Shown: positions 16,155-24,265 of the stretch, one piece after another
Numbering within the stretch: position 1 is the first letter of the stretch
Layout: every line of letters starts with the position of its first letter
Assembly (NCBI GenBank): GCA_024228935.1
Contig: JAAESX010000158.1
Location: forward strand, 16,812 to 80,811
Origin: Pseudomonadota bacterium
Lineage (GTDB): Bacteria > Myxococcota_A > UBA796 > CAJQPC01
Reading direction: 5' to 3'
Length of the DNA: 64,000 bases
Notes under the pieces: model-generated
The model's database searches: none
Seen by the model: only the letters and a program-made list of their open reading frames with translations
Told to the model about the DNA's origin: nothing
Program-made: the position numbers and the translations under genes

Positions 16155-17601
16155 TGTAGCGGTTGCCCTGGATCGGGATTCGGCCGAGGAGCGAGGTCTT
16201 CTTCGCGACCTGACGGCGGCCGACCTCGGTCATCAGCACCCGACCCCGGTGGGCGGAGAGGCTCATCATCCAGCGAGCCAGGTAGAACGGGCCCGCCAGC
16301 TCCCAGCCGTCCGCCGGGCGACGGCTCTCAGGGCTCAGCCGAGCGACGCCCGGCGCGACCCCGGCGCTGAGCCGGAAGCCCGCCCGAAGCGTGGCCTGCT
16401 GCAGCGCCATGGCGGCCCGGACTGCCCGCGAGCAGGTCTCACGCAGGCCACCTCGAGCGACCCATACGACCAGCATCGAGCCCTCGGACTGCTCCCACAT
16501 CTCGCCGCCCAGATCGCCGATGATCCCTGTCCATTCCCGGGTGAGCGAGGCCAGCGTCGCCCGGGGGGCGGCGATGCTGCGAGGCGGCGGCGAGGCCTCG
16601 ACCGCGAGCACGACGACCGCGCTCGGCGGCATGCTGCGGGCCGGCCGCTTCGGAGGCGCCGGCTTGCCCTCGGCCTTGGCGCTGGCCTGCTCGATGACGC
16701 CCTTCATGAACGAGGCGAGGTCGTTGTTGCTGGCTCGATGGCCCTCGCGCACCAGGATGGCGGAGAGCGCGTCCAGCATCTCGTCCGCGTCGTTGAACCG
16801 CTGCTCGGGGAAGCGCGCGAGCGCCTTGAGCAAGAAGTCCTCCAGGTCCTCGGACAGGTCCGGCCGGAAACCGCGCGGGGACGGGACCTCGGCGCGCTTG
16901 ACCCGGGCCAGGGTCTCCTCGCGGGAGCGGGCCTTGAACAGGCGACGACCGGTCAGGAGCTCGTACGCGACGATGCCGAGCGAGAACAGGTCGGAGCGGC
17001 CATCCAGCGGCTTCCCTTCGACCTGCTCGGGGCTCATGTACGCGTACTTGCCGCGAATGACGTCGTGCTGCTCGGTCGCCTGGAAGCTGGCCCGGCTGAT
17101 GCCGAAGTCCGTGATCTTCACCTCGCCCGAGAAGCTGATGAGGATGTTCTGCGGGCTGATGTCGCAGTGGACGATGTTCAGGTGGCGCCCCTCGTCGTCC
17201 GTGCGTTCGTGCGCGAACTGCAGCGCCTTGAGCGCCTCGACGAGGATGAAGCAGGCCAGGTTCACCGGGAACGTGCCGACCTTGTTGGCCCGATTGACCA
17301 GGCGCGCGAGGTCGAGGCCGTGGACGTACTCCATGGCCATGTACCAGGCGCCGTCCTCCTCCCCGAGCTCGAAGACCTGGACGATGTTCACGTGGATCAG
17401 CGAGACGGCGATGCGCGCCTCGTCGATGAACAGGTTGACGAACTCGTCGTCACGGCTCAGGTGATCGAGGATCCTCTTGATGACGAGGATATTCTCGAAC
17501 CCCGCCATTCCGTAGCTTCGAGCACGAAACACCTCGGCCATACCGCCCGTGGCGATCTTCTCGAGCAGGTGGTACTTGCCGAAGACCTCAGGCTGGGCCA
17601 A
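16132..17601 (-). CDS. Ser/Thr protein kinase with C-terminal cyclase-homology-like domain
   Basis: A 489-residue cytoplasmic protein. The kinase domain (~8-285) has a glycine loop IATGGMAEVF, Lys42 in VIKR, HCD at 145-147 (Cys replaces the Arg of HRD), DFG at 165-167 and YMSPEQ. After a Pro-rich linker, residues ~328-489 resemble a class III nucleotidyl cyclase domain (VVVLAVEA, SEGSMLVVWVARGG, MALQQATLRAGFRLSAGVAPG), but the metal-binding Asp of the first strand is absent, so it is probably a sensory or pseudo-cyclase module. No transmembrane segment is seen. The start is TTG with GGGAG five bases upstream. It is divergent from mazG. Confidence 0.88.
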   Translation of the reverse strand: MAQPEVFGKYHLLEKIATGGMAEVFRARSYGMAGFENILVIKRILDHLSRDDEFVNLFIDEARIAVSLIHVNIVQVFELGEEDGAWYMAMEYVHGLDLARLVNRANKVGTFPVNLACFILVEALKALQFAHERTDDEGRHLNIVHCDISPQNILISFSGEVKITDFGISRASFQATEQHDVIRGKYAYMSPEQVEGKPLDGRSDLFSLGIVAYELLTGRRLFKARSREETLARVKRAEVPSPRGFRPDLSEDLEDFLLKALARFPEQRFNDADEMLDALSAILVREGHRASNNDLASFMKGVIEQASAKAEGKPAPPKRPARSMPPSAVVVLAVEASPPPRSIAAPRATLASLTREWTGIIGDLGGEMWEQSEGSMLVVWVARGGLRETCSRAVRAAMALQQATLRAGFRLSAGVAPGVARLSPESRRPADGWELAGPFYLARWMMSLSAHRGRVLMTEVGRRQVAKKTSLLGRIPIQGNRYINLYELG

Positions 17602-17651
17602 GTGCGCTCCCGGAAGGCGCCCACCGTATCACCGGCCTTCCCAGGAGGCTC

Positions 17652-18422
17652 ATGTCCGGCTTTGACGACCTTCGCGGCATCGTCGAGCGGCTCCGCGGCC
17701 CGGACGGCTGTCCCTGGGACAAAGCGCAGACGCCTGAGTCGATGCGGCCGTACCTGGTCGAGGAGACCTACGAGGTCATCGACGCCATCGAGTCTGGCGA
17801 CCCGGCCGAGCTGAAGAAGGAGCTCGGCGACGTGCTCTTCCACGTGGTGCTGCTGTCCGAGATGGCGCGTCAGGCCGGCTGGTTCGACGTGGACGACGTC
17901 TGCAAGGCCATCGCGACCAAGATGGTCGTGCGGCACCCCCACGTCTTCATCGAGGGCTACGAGGAGGAGGACGCCGGGAGCATCGCCGCGTGGGAGGCGC
18001 GAAAGGCCAAGGAGCGCGGCACGAGCGGCTCGATGTTGGATGGCGTGCCCAAGGCCCTGCCCTCGCTGATCCGTGCCCATCGGGTCGGTGAGAAGGCGTC
18101 CCGTGTGGGCTTCGACTGGACCTCGCCCGACGGAGCACGAGAGAAGGTCTTCGAGGAGCTGACGGAGCTGGACGAGGCCCGCGCCGGTGGCGATGAACAG
18201 CGCATCCGCGAGGAGTACGGGGACGTCCTCCTGGCGGTCGCGAGCTACGGACGACTCCTGGGGCTCGGACCCGAGGAAGCACTCCGCGAAGCCAACGCGC
18301 GCTTCGAGGGCCGTTTCCGCGACGTCGAACGGCGTGTACACGACAGCGAGAGGCTGATGGCCGAGCTGTCCGTGGGCGAGCTCGAGGGGCTGTGGGCCGA
18401 GGTGAAGGAGGACGGATGCTGA
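17652..18422 (+). CDS. mazG: Nucleoside triphosphate pyrophosphohydrolase MazG
   Basis: A 256-residue two-domain MazG that hydrolyses NTPs to NMP and PPi, a house-cleaning and stress-related role. The N-terminal MazG repeat has CPWDKAQTPESMRPYLVEE and EELGDVLFHVV-type metal-binding Glu/Asp (KKELGDVLFH); the second repeat has EEYGDVLLAVASY. AGGAGG lies a few bases before the ATG. Its TGA overlaps the fxsA start (ATGCTGA), so the pair is co-translated. Confidence 0.95.
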   Translation: MSGFDDLRGIVERLRGPDGCPWDKAQTPESMRPYLVEETYEVIDAIESGDPAELKKELGDVLFHVVLLSEMARQAGWFDVDDVCKAIATKMVVRHPHVFIEGYEEEDAGSIAAWEARKAKERGTSGSMLDGVPKALPSLIRAHRVGEKASRVGFDWTSPDGAREKVFEELTELDEARAGGDEQRIREEYGDVLLAVASYGRLLGLGPEEALREANARFEGRFRDVERRVHDSERLMAELSVGELEGLWAEVKEDGC

Positions 18423-18895
18423 AGCTGTTCATGGCGATGGTCACGATCACGACCGTCGAGACCATCCTGCTGCTGTTCATGGCCGACAACATGGGCTGGA
18501 TCCCGACCGGCCTCCTCATCATCACGACGGGGGCGCTGGGTAGCTGGCTCGCCAAGCGCGAGGGCCTGGGCGTCCTGAAGACCCTCGAGAAGGAGACCAA
18601 GGAGGGGTTCCCGAGCGGAGACCGGATCATCGAGGGCCTGATGATCCTCATCGGCGCCGTCACGCTCCTGACGCCGGGCGTACTCACCGACCTGTTCGGC
18701 TTCGCGCTCATCGTGCCGTGGACCCGACGGTTCATGGCGCCGCACATCAAGCGGTACCTGCTCGGCAAGTTCGGCGTGACCGGCGTGACCGGCGACGCGG
18801 CGCGTGTCGTGCAGCCGGACACCCCCGTCCATCACGCCTCGGACGCCGAGGCACAGGCCAAGGCCGCGGCGCTGTTCGAGCACCCGGAGGGGTGA
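18416..18895 (+). CDS. fxsA: FxsA family cytoplasmic membrane protein
   Basis: A 159-residue inner-membrane protein. Two to three hydrophobic segments are visible: FMAMVTITTVETILLLFMA, the GLLIITTGALGSWLAKREG block that defines FxsA, and LMILIGAVTLLTPGVLTDLFG. In E. coli FxsA overproduction relieves F-plasmid PifA exclusion of phage T7; its native role is unknown. The soluble C-terminus is short. The ATG at 18416 lies inside the mazG stop region. Confidence 0.9.
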   Translation: MLKLFMAMVTITTVETILLLFMADNMGWIPTGLLIITTGALGSWLAKREGLGVLKTLEKETKEGFPSGDRIIEGLMILIGAVTLLTPGVLTDLFGFALIVPWTRRFMAPHIKRYLLGKFGVTGVTGDAARVVQPDTPVHHASDAEAQAKAAALFEHPEG

Positions 18896-18904
18896 GCGCC
18901 CGAG

Positions 18905-19411
18905 CTACGGCTCGATGTCTTCCGGGTTCTCGCCGGGCATGTGGAACGCAAAGAACCCGGCGTGGTCGTTGTCCGGGTCCAGCTTTCCGGCCTTGTCGAA
19001 GTGGAGCTGGGCTTCCTTGAGCAGGGCCTTGAAGACCTCGGGGTCGCCGAAGACGACCTCGTCGGACTCCGCTCGACGCCGCAGCAGCTCGGCGAGCTGG
19101 TTGTGCGCCAGCGACAGCATCACGTTTTCGGGCACGTCTTCGACCCAGTGACCTCCGGCGAGGAGCACCCTGAGCGCTTCGCGCGTCTGCGCCTCGGCCT
19201 CGTCCAGCTTGCCCATCTCGAGCTGGATGCGCCCGAGCTCCAGGCGGGGCTCGGCCAGACGCGGCTCGCCCTTCAGCACCTTGTTGAGCAGCTCGATCGC
19301 GCGGTCCACGTCGCCACGGCGCCGGACCTCGAGGGCCGTGAGGAACAGCGTCGCCAGATCCTCGAGGTGGGTGTCGGTGGGGGCGTCGGTGTTCGGACGG
19401 TCATCGCTCAT
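18905..19411 (-). CDS. TPR protein
   Basis: A 168-residue soluble protein with about three tetratricopeptide-like units, for example RGDVDRAIELLNKVLKGEP, MGKLDEAEAQTREALRVL and a C-terminal AQLHFDKAGKLDPDND. No signal peptide or catalytic motif is seen. It is the last gene of the 18.9-30.5 kb minus-strand operon, 10 bp after the zinc-ribbon TPR gene, so it probably acts as an adaptor for that system. Convergent with fxsA. Confidence 0.82.
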   Translation of the reverse strand: MSDDRPNTDAPTDTHLEDLATLFLTALEVRRRGDVDRAIELLNKVLKGEPRLAEPRLELGRIQLEMGKLDEAEAQTREALRVLLAGGHWVEDVPENVMLSLAHNQLAELLRRRAESDEVVFGDPEVFKALLKEAQLHFDKAGKLDPDNDHAGFFAFHMPGENPEDIEP

Positions 19412-19421
19412 GCCGCGCCGT

Positions 19422-20003
19422 CTAGCCGATCCCGTCCCGCAATGCCGCCTCCGCAGCCCGACAACGACCGGCTCGAACCGGGTCCCCTTCCTGATCCCAG
19501 TAGTCGGCGAGCGAGCCCCGGATCTCCGGATCGAGCGGCAGGATGCCCGCCGCGGTCTCCAGGCAGCAACGCGCGAGAGCGGGCTGGTCCTGGATCATCG
19601 CGATCATGCCGAGGTGGTACCAGGCCAGCCCGAACCAGGGCTCGCGCGAGGCGACCTCGGAGAAGCGCACACGAGCTCCCTCGATGTCGCCCTCGGACAC
19701 ACGCTCCAGGGCGTCCGAGAACAGACGACGCACCTCCTCGAACCGACCCTGCGCCCAGGGCTGGCCTTCGAACGAGGACACGTCGAACCAGAACGGCCGG
19801 ACGCGGTCGCAGCCATGGCAGCGGACACGCCAGCGCTCGCGGGTCGCGCTGACGAGCGCGTGGTCGAGCTGCTCGAACCGCCCACCGCAAGGGCAGCGCT
19901 GCGAGTGGACGAACACGAGCTCCTGGGGCCACGAGGTGACCGCGATGGCGTCTGTGGCGCGCAGTCCGCGCTCGACGACGAGAGGCCAGTCGCTCAGCTC
20001 CAT
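19422..20003 (-). CDS. Zinc-ribbon-like and TPR-like protein
   Basis: A 193-residue protein of unrecognised family. Residues ~37-66 hold two Cys pairs, CPCG and CHGC, about 23 residues apart, which looks like a zinc ribbon. The C-terminal half has TPR-like helices (ARVRFSEVASREPWFGLAWY, QDQPALARCCLETAAGILP). It overlaps the histidine kinase upstream by 10 bp and is followed after 10 bp by a second TPR gene, so all three are one translational unit. Confidence 0.76.
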   Translation of the reverse strand: MELSDWPLVVERGLRATDAIAVTSWPQELVFVHSQRCPCGGRFEQLDHALVSATRERWRVRCHGCDRVRPFWFDVSSFEGQPWAQGRFEEVRRLFSDALERVSEGDIEGARVRFSEVASREPWFGLAWYHLGMIAMIQDQPALARCCLETAAGILPLDPEIRGSLADYWDQEGDPVRAGRCRAAEAALRDGIG

Positions 20004-20668
20004 GCCGGGAGGACTACCCGGACGAGCGTCCCGTGGCCCGTGGTGTCCAGCCCCAGATCTCCGCCGCAGGACTGCACCAGCTCGCGCGAGATGGCCAGCC
20101 CGAGGCCCGTGCCCTTGCCGGGCTCCTTCGTCGTGAAGAACGGCTCGAAGACGCGCTCGGCGATCTCGGCGGGGATGCCGGGCCCGTCGTCCTCGATCTC
20201 GATGACCACCTGGTCGCCGTCCCGGTGATTCCGCACGACCACCCGTGAGCCGCACGCGTCGATGGCGTTGTTGATCACGTTGACCAGGGCCTGCATCAGG
20301 GCGACCCGATCCCCACGCGCTGCCCCGAGCGTGAAGTCGCGCTCGACCTCGACGGTGGCCGCTCGACGGGTGGCCCGATGCCGGAGCAGGGCCACCGCCT
20401 GGTCGATGACGGCGCCCGTGTCGACGGGCTCGTTGACGTTCTCGGTGCGGCGGGCGTACGTGCCGACGCCCTCGACCAGCTCGCCGAGCAGGTCCGCCTG
20501 CGCCAGGAGCTCGGCCAGCAGCGGAGCGTGTTCTCCATCGAGCTTCGCGCCGAGGAGCTGCACCAGGGAGCGCAGCGCGAACAACGGCTGCCGCAGCTCA
20601 TGCGTGAGCGTCGCGGTCAACAGCCCCAGCTCGGCCAGGCGCGCGGTGTCGTCGAGGCGGTCACTCAC
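19994..20668 (-). CDS. Soluble histidine kinase without a sensor domain
   Basis: A 224-residue protein consisting only of the transmitter. The H-box is LTATLTHELRQPLFALRSL, the N-box ALVNVINNAIDACG, G1 DDGPGIP and G2 GKGTGLGLAIS, all intact, so it should autophosphorylate. It lacks membrane segments and any PAS or GAF domain; input must come from a partner protein. The GTG start lies within the last codons of the large Ig-domain lipoprotein gene (8-bp overlap), and its 3' end overlaps the zinc-ribbon gene. No dedicated response regulator is adjacent except the receiver-kinase at the operon's head. Confidence 0.9.
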   Translation of the reverse strand: MSDRLDDTARLAELGLLTATLTHELRQPLFALRSLVQLLGAKLDGEHAPLLAELLAQADLLGELVEGVGTYARRTENVNEPVDTGAVIDQAVALLRHRATRRAATVEVERDFTLGAARGDRVALMQALVNVINNAIDACGSRVVVRNHRDGDQVVIEIEDDGPGIPAEIAERVFEPFFTTKEPGKGTGLGLAISRELVQSCGGDLGLDTTGHGTLVRVVLPAWS

Positions 20669-23600
20669 TCGGCGCCCCGTAGTGTTCGACGACCCGGACG
20701 TCGAGCGAGCAGGCGTCCGAGACGTTCGTGCTGCCGTCGATCGCAGAGACCTCGACCGTGTACACACCTGCCGCGACGACGAACCCATCGTCGCCGGTTC
20801 CGTCCCAGACGACGATGTCGCTGCTGCTCGTGGCGGCCACCCAGCTGTTGCGGACCGCGGTGGCCGAGCTGTCGAAGATCTCGAGCAGCCACCAGGTCGG
20901 GATGGCGTCGGCGGTCGCGGTCACGTCCAGGTCGTGGACCTCGTCCCCCACCCCGGCGTTGCCGTCGGGGGTGATGGTGGTGTCCGCCGTGCACGACTGC
21001 ATGCTCGCGCCGGACGCGCCGACGTCCCCGAACAGCGAGATGAAGTCGGCGTTGGTGCCGTCGAAGGCGCCGTCCAGCTTGTTGCCGGCCTCGTCGCGAA
21101 TCTCCTTGCTGACGGTGAGCGCCCAGGCGCCGCCCGCCGCGTCGCCTTCCTCGTCGAGCGTGACGGTAAGCGTGTCCCCGCTCACCGCGGTGGTCAGGGA
21201 CGCTTCCCCGTCGGGCCCATCGACGGACACAAGCGTGTCGTGGTCGACCGACGCCAGCAGGTCCTCGGAGAACTCGACGGTCACCGTGTCGAAGAGCTCG
21301 CTCGTGTCGCCCATCGGGTCCACCCGGCGGACTCGCGGCCGGCTGGACTCGCCCGTGACGTCGATCGTCACGGCGCCGTACGCCGCGTTGTCCAGCGTGC
21401 CGACGTGGACCGTGGCGGTGCCGTCGTAGCTGGTCGACTGCGCGGACCAGGTCGTCGAGGCCGTGCTCCCCGAGAGCGACACGGTCAGGCCCTGGGTCGA
21501 CGAGCTCGCCGTGGACAGGTCGCCCAGATCGGTGCGGGTGTACAGCGTCGTCGTGGTCGGGACGTCGCCCGCACAGTCCTCGGCGGTGATGGTGATGGTC
21601 GCGTCCGCCGTCGACGAGGAGCCGCCCGCCGTGCGCGTGTCGTCGCTGGTCTCGACGGTCAGCGGGCCCGCGGGCTCGCCTTGCTCGGCTGCCCAGAGCC
21701 GAGCCGTCGTGTGGCTGCCGCACGCGCTGGAGTCGACCACGACGAGCTCGGCGGTGTAGACGCCGGACGCGGTCGTCGAGACGGTCGACGTGTCGGTGGT
21801 CCCGCGGGTCCAGCCGTCCTGCCCGTCGTGCAGGTGGTAGGCCGACAGCGCCGAGGCGCCGGTGGCCGACGAGCTGAAGTCCGCCGTCACCGTGGCCGTG
21901 CCGGACAGGATGCACGCGACCGTCTCGCTCGCCGAGTCCAGCTCGAGGACCGCGGTCGGCCCCTCGCTGCAGTCGTCGATGGCGTCCACGCGTCGGCTGG
22001 AGCCGCTGACCGTGGTGTCGCTCCCGAGCACCCGGTCCTGCAGCCCGGCCGTGTCCCATGTGAGCGTCGTGGTGCCCTCGCCATCGGTGAAGTCCGTCAG
22101 CGTCGAGCTGATGAACAGCCCGGACTCGGACGAGAGCGAGACCGGTCCGGAGAACGACTCGACCGTGTTCCCGTACGCGTCGACCCCGCGCACCGTCAGC
22201 TCCACCTCGACGCCTGTCCAGGCGTAGGGCTCGTCGATGGAGAGGTCCACGAAGGAGAGCTCCGCCGAGAGCACGTCCAGGGCCGTGCTGCCCAGATCCG
22301 TCCCGCCGGCGCTACCTGTGATGGTCGAGCTCCCGCTGACCGTGATGGTGAAGGCGCTGCCGCTGAACGCGCCCGTCCCGTCCAGCGAGACCGAGGCCGG
22401 GCTGAGCGTTCCGCTCGTATCGCGCAGCTCGACCGCAGGGTTGCCCACGGTGTAGGCGTTTCCGTAGGCATCGCGTCCCTGCAGCGAGATCGTGAAGGTC
22501 TCCCCCGCCGTGACCGAGGACGGCGCCGTGATCGCCAGCTCGGACAGCGTCGAATTCGTCACGCTGAACACATCGCTCTGGGCGACGAGGCCCAGCGTCG
22601 GAATCTCCAGCTCGAGCGCCGTCGAGAGGGACGCAGTCGTGGTGATGCAGGAGAGCGTGTGCTGGTCCTCGAGCTCGGACGCCCACGTGCACGCTGCGGT
22701 CCCCTGACCGTCGTCGACATCGATCGGGTTGGCCCCGACGGGGTCGAACGACACCCGGTTGCCGAAGGCGTCCTCGGCCCACACATGGACCTCGATCTCC
22801 TCTCCGGCGGCGACCTCGCTCACGCTGTGCTCGACGATGAGCTCCGCAGGGGCCGCAGGAAGCACCGCGACCGGATCCTCGGTCTCGCCGGACAGGCCCA
22901 GGCCGTCGTACGCCTCGATGTACACCTCGTCGGCCGCGCGCTCCAGGCCGACCAGGCAGAACCGCTCGCCAGCGTCCCACTCGACGACGCAGTTCAGGCT
23001 GCCGACGCCGGACAGCGTGTCGAGGCCGCCCACGTCGTCGCGGAAGTGGATGGGCCGGTCGTAGTCGGCGACCTTGTTCATATACCCGTCGCGCGCGGTC
23101 ACCCGGAGCATCAGGTCGGGCTCGCCCGCCACCAGCGACTCGGGGGACGAGTCCGTGGCCCGGACCTGCAGCAGGGCCACCTCGTCCGCCGCCACCTCGA
23201 AGGCGCCAGACTGGCCGGTGGCGCTGCCCGTGACCTGGATCCGCGTGGCATCGCAGTCGGTGTCGGTCGCGCGCAGCAGCGTGATGGGGGTCGTCGTCGA
23301 GCCGACGAAGTCGATCTCGTCGGGGACCACGGGGCCGTGACAGGCCTCGGACAGGTAGAGCCGCGCGCTCGTGTCGGGCAGGGCGCTCCCCTTGTCGTCG
23401 CGCAGGACGAACGTCACGTCGAACGCCTCGCCCGCCGTCGCGGAGAACGTCTGGGTGGGCAGGCTCACGTCGACCGAGTCGAGGTCCCCCGTCGTGACCG
23501 GGATGAAGACCTGGGCCATGTCGATGGGCGAGTCCGGGTCGTCCGGCGAGACCGTCAGCCAGATGTTGGCCGGCTCGGTCGAGCTGACCGCGACCCAGCC

Positions 23601-24236
23601 CTCGCCGTCCGCGAGCGTGCCGATGAGCTCGCCCAGGTCCGCGTCGGGGTCGCCCAGTCCGGTCCCGGCGACCTCGATCGAGGACAGGCTGACGTCGGCC
23701 TCGACCTCGACGGCGACACGCAGATCGTCTCGCACCCGCTCGCCGAGCGGATCCAGCAGCTCGAAGCGCACGACGGCCTGCTCGTGGACGTCGTAGGGCC
23801 GCGCTTCGAAGTCGATGGACAGGTGGTCCGCGCGGCTGTCCGTGATGGTGAAGCCGCGGGTCACCACCGCCTCGCGCCCGGTCGGCGACAGCAAGCGCAG
23901 GTCGTAGTTGTCCACCGGCAGCCCTTCAGGGACCCGGGCCTCGATCCGGCTCCAGGACACGAGCTCGACGCCCTCGAGCATCCAGCTGGCTCCGTCGGCG
24001 ACGAGCATGACCTGGAAGGCGTCGTCGACCCGCTCGACCCCTCGACTGCTGTCGATGGTCGGCTGGGGGAAGAAGTCCGTCCCCTCGATGACGATGTCGG
24101 TCGCCTCACCGGTCCAGGCCCAGTCCGGGCTGACCTGCTCGATCTCCGGCTCGCCCCCGTCCAAGACGCAGCCCGACGCAAGCGCTCCGGACAGAGCGAC
24201 GGCCAGGCACCACAGTCGGTGGGGCGTACGGGTCAT
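20661..24236 (-). CDS. Very large Ig-domain lipoprotein (IPT/TIG, Big-like and SbsA-like domains)
   Basis: An 1191-residue surface or periplasmic lipoprotein. The signal is RTPHRLWCLAVALSGALASGC, with Cys23 acylated. An IPT/TIG-like domain follows (IEQVSPDWAWTGEATDIVIEG), then repeated bacterial Ig-like units marked by AGEEIEVHVWAEDAFGNRVS, AGETFTISLQGRDAYGNAYT and VEVELTVRGVDAYGNTVE. Near residue 1000 is an SbsA-like Ig domain (VDPMGDTSELFDTVTVEFSEDL), and the C-terminus resembles a FlgD Ig-type module (WDGTGDDGFVVAAGVYTVEV). It is rich in Ser, Thr, Asp and Gly. An adhesin or extracellular sensor role is inferred. It sits 29 bp after an Ig-domain outer-membrane protein gene. Confidence 0.88.
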   Translation of the reverse strand: MTRTPHRLWCLAVALSGALASGCVLDGGEPEIEQVSPDWAWTGEATDIVIEGTDFFPQPTIDSSRGVERVDDAFQVMLVADGASWMLEGVELVSWSRIEARVPEGLPVDNYDLRLLSPTGREAVVTRGFTITDSRADHLSIDFEARPYDVHEQAVVRFELLDPLGERVRDDLRVAVEVEADVSLSSIEVAGTGLGDPDADLGELIGTLADGEGWVAVSSTEPANIWLTVSPDDPDSPIDMAQVFIPVTTGDLDSVDVSLPTQTFSATAGEAFDVTFVLRDDKGSALPDTSARLYLSEACHGPVVPDEIDFVGSTTTPITLLRATDTDCDATRIQVTGSATGQSGAFEVAADEVALLQVRATDSSPESLVAGEPDLMLRVTARDGYMNKVADYDRPIHFRDDVGGLDTLSGVGSLNCVVEWDAGERFCLVGLERAADEVYIEAYDGLGLSGETEDPVAVLPAAPAELIVEHSVSEVAAGEEIEVHVWAEDAFGNRVSFDPVGANPIDVDDGQGTAACTWASELEDQHTLSCITTTASLSTALELEIPTLGLVAQSDVFSVTNSTLSELAITAPSSVTAGETFTISLQGRDAYGNAYTVGNPAVELRDTSGTLSPASVSLDGTGAFSGSAFTITVSGSSTITGSAGGTDLGSTALDVLSAELSFVDLSIDEPYAWTGVEVELTVRGVDAYGNTVESFSGPVSLSSESGLFISSTLTDFTDGEGTTTLTWDTAGLQDRVLGSDTTVSGSSRRVDAIDDCSEGPTAVLELDSASETVACILSGTATVTADFSSSATGASALSAYHLHDGQDGWTRGTTDTSTVSTTASGVYTAELVVVDSSACGSHTTARLWAAEQGEPAGPLTVETSDDTRTAGGSSSTADATITITAEDCAGDVPTTTTLYTRTDLGDLSTASSSTQGLTVSLSGSTASTTWSAQSTSYDGTATVHVGTLDNAAYGAVTIDVTGESSRPRVRRVDPMGDTSELFDTVTVEFSEDLLASVDHDTLVSVDGPDGEASLTTAVSGDTLTVTLDEEGDAAGGAWALTVSKEIRDEAGNKLDGAFDGTNADFISLFGDVGASGASMQSCTADTTITPDGNAGVGDEVHDLDVTATADAIPTWWLLEIFDSSATAVRNSWVAATSSSDIVVWDGTGDDGFVVAAGVYTVEVSAIDGSTNVSDACSLDVRVVEHYGAPSE

Positions 24237-24265
24237 CGGCGAGCGAGAAGCAGGCTGCCTCCCTG

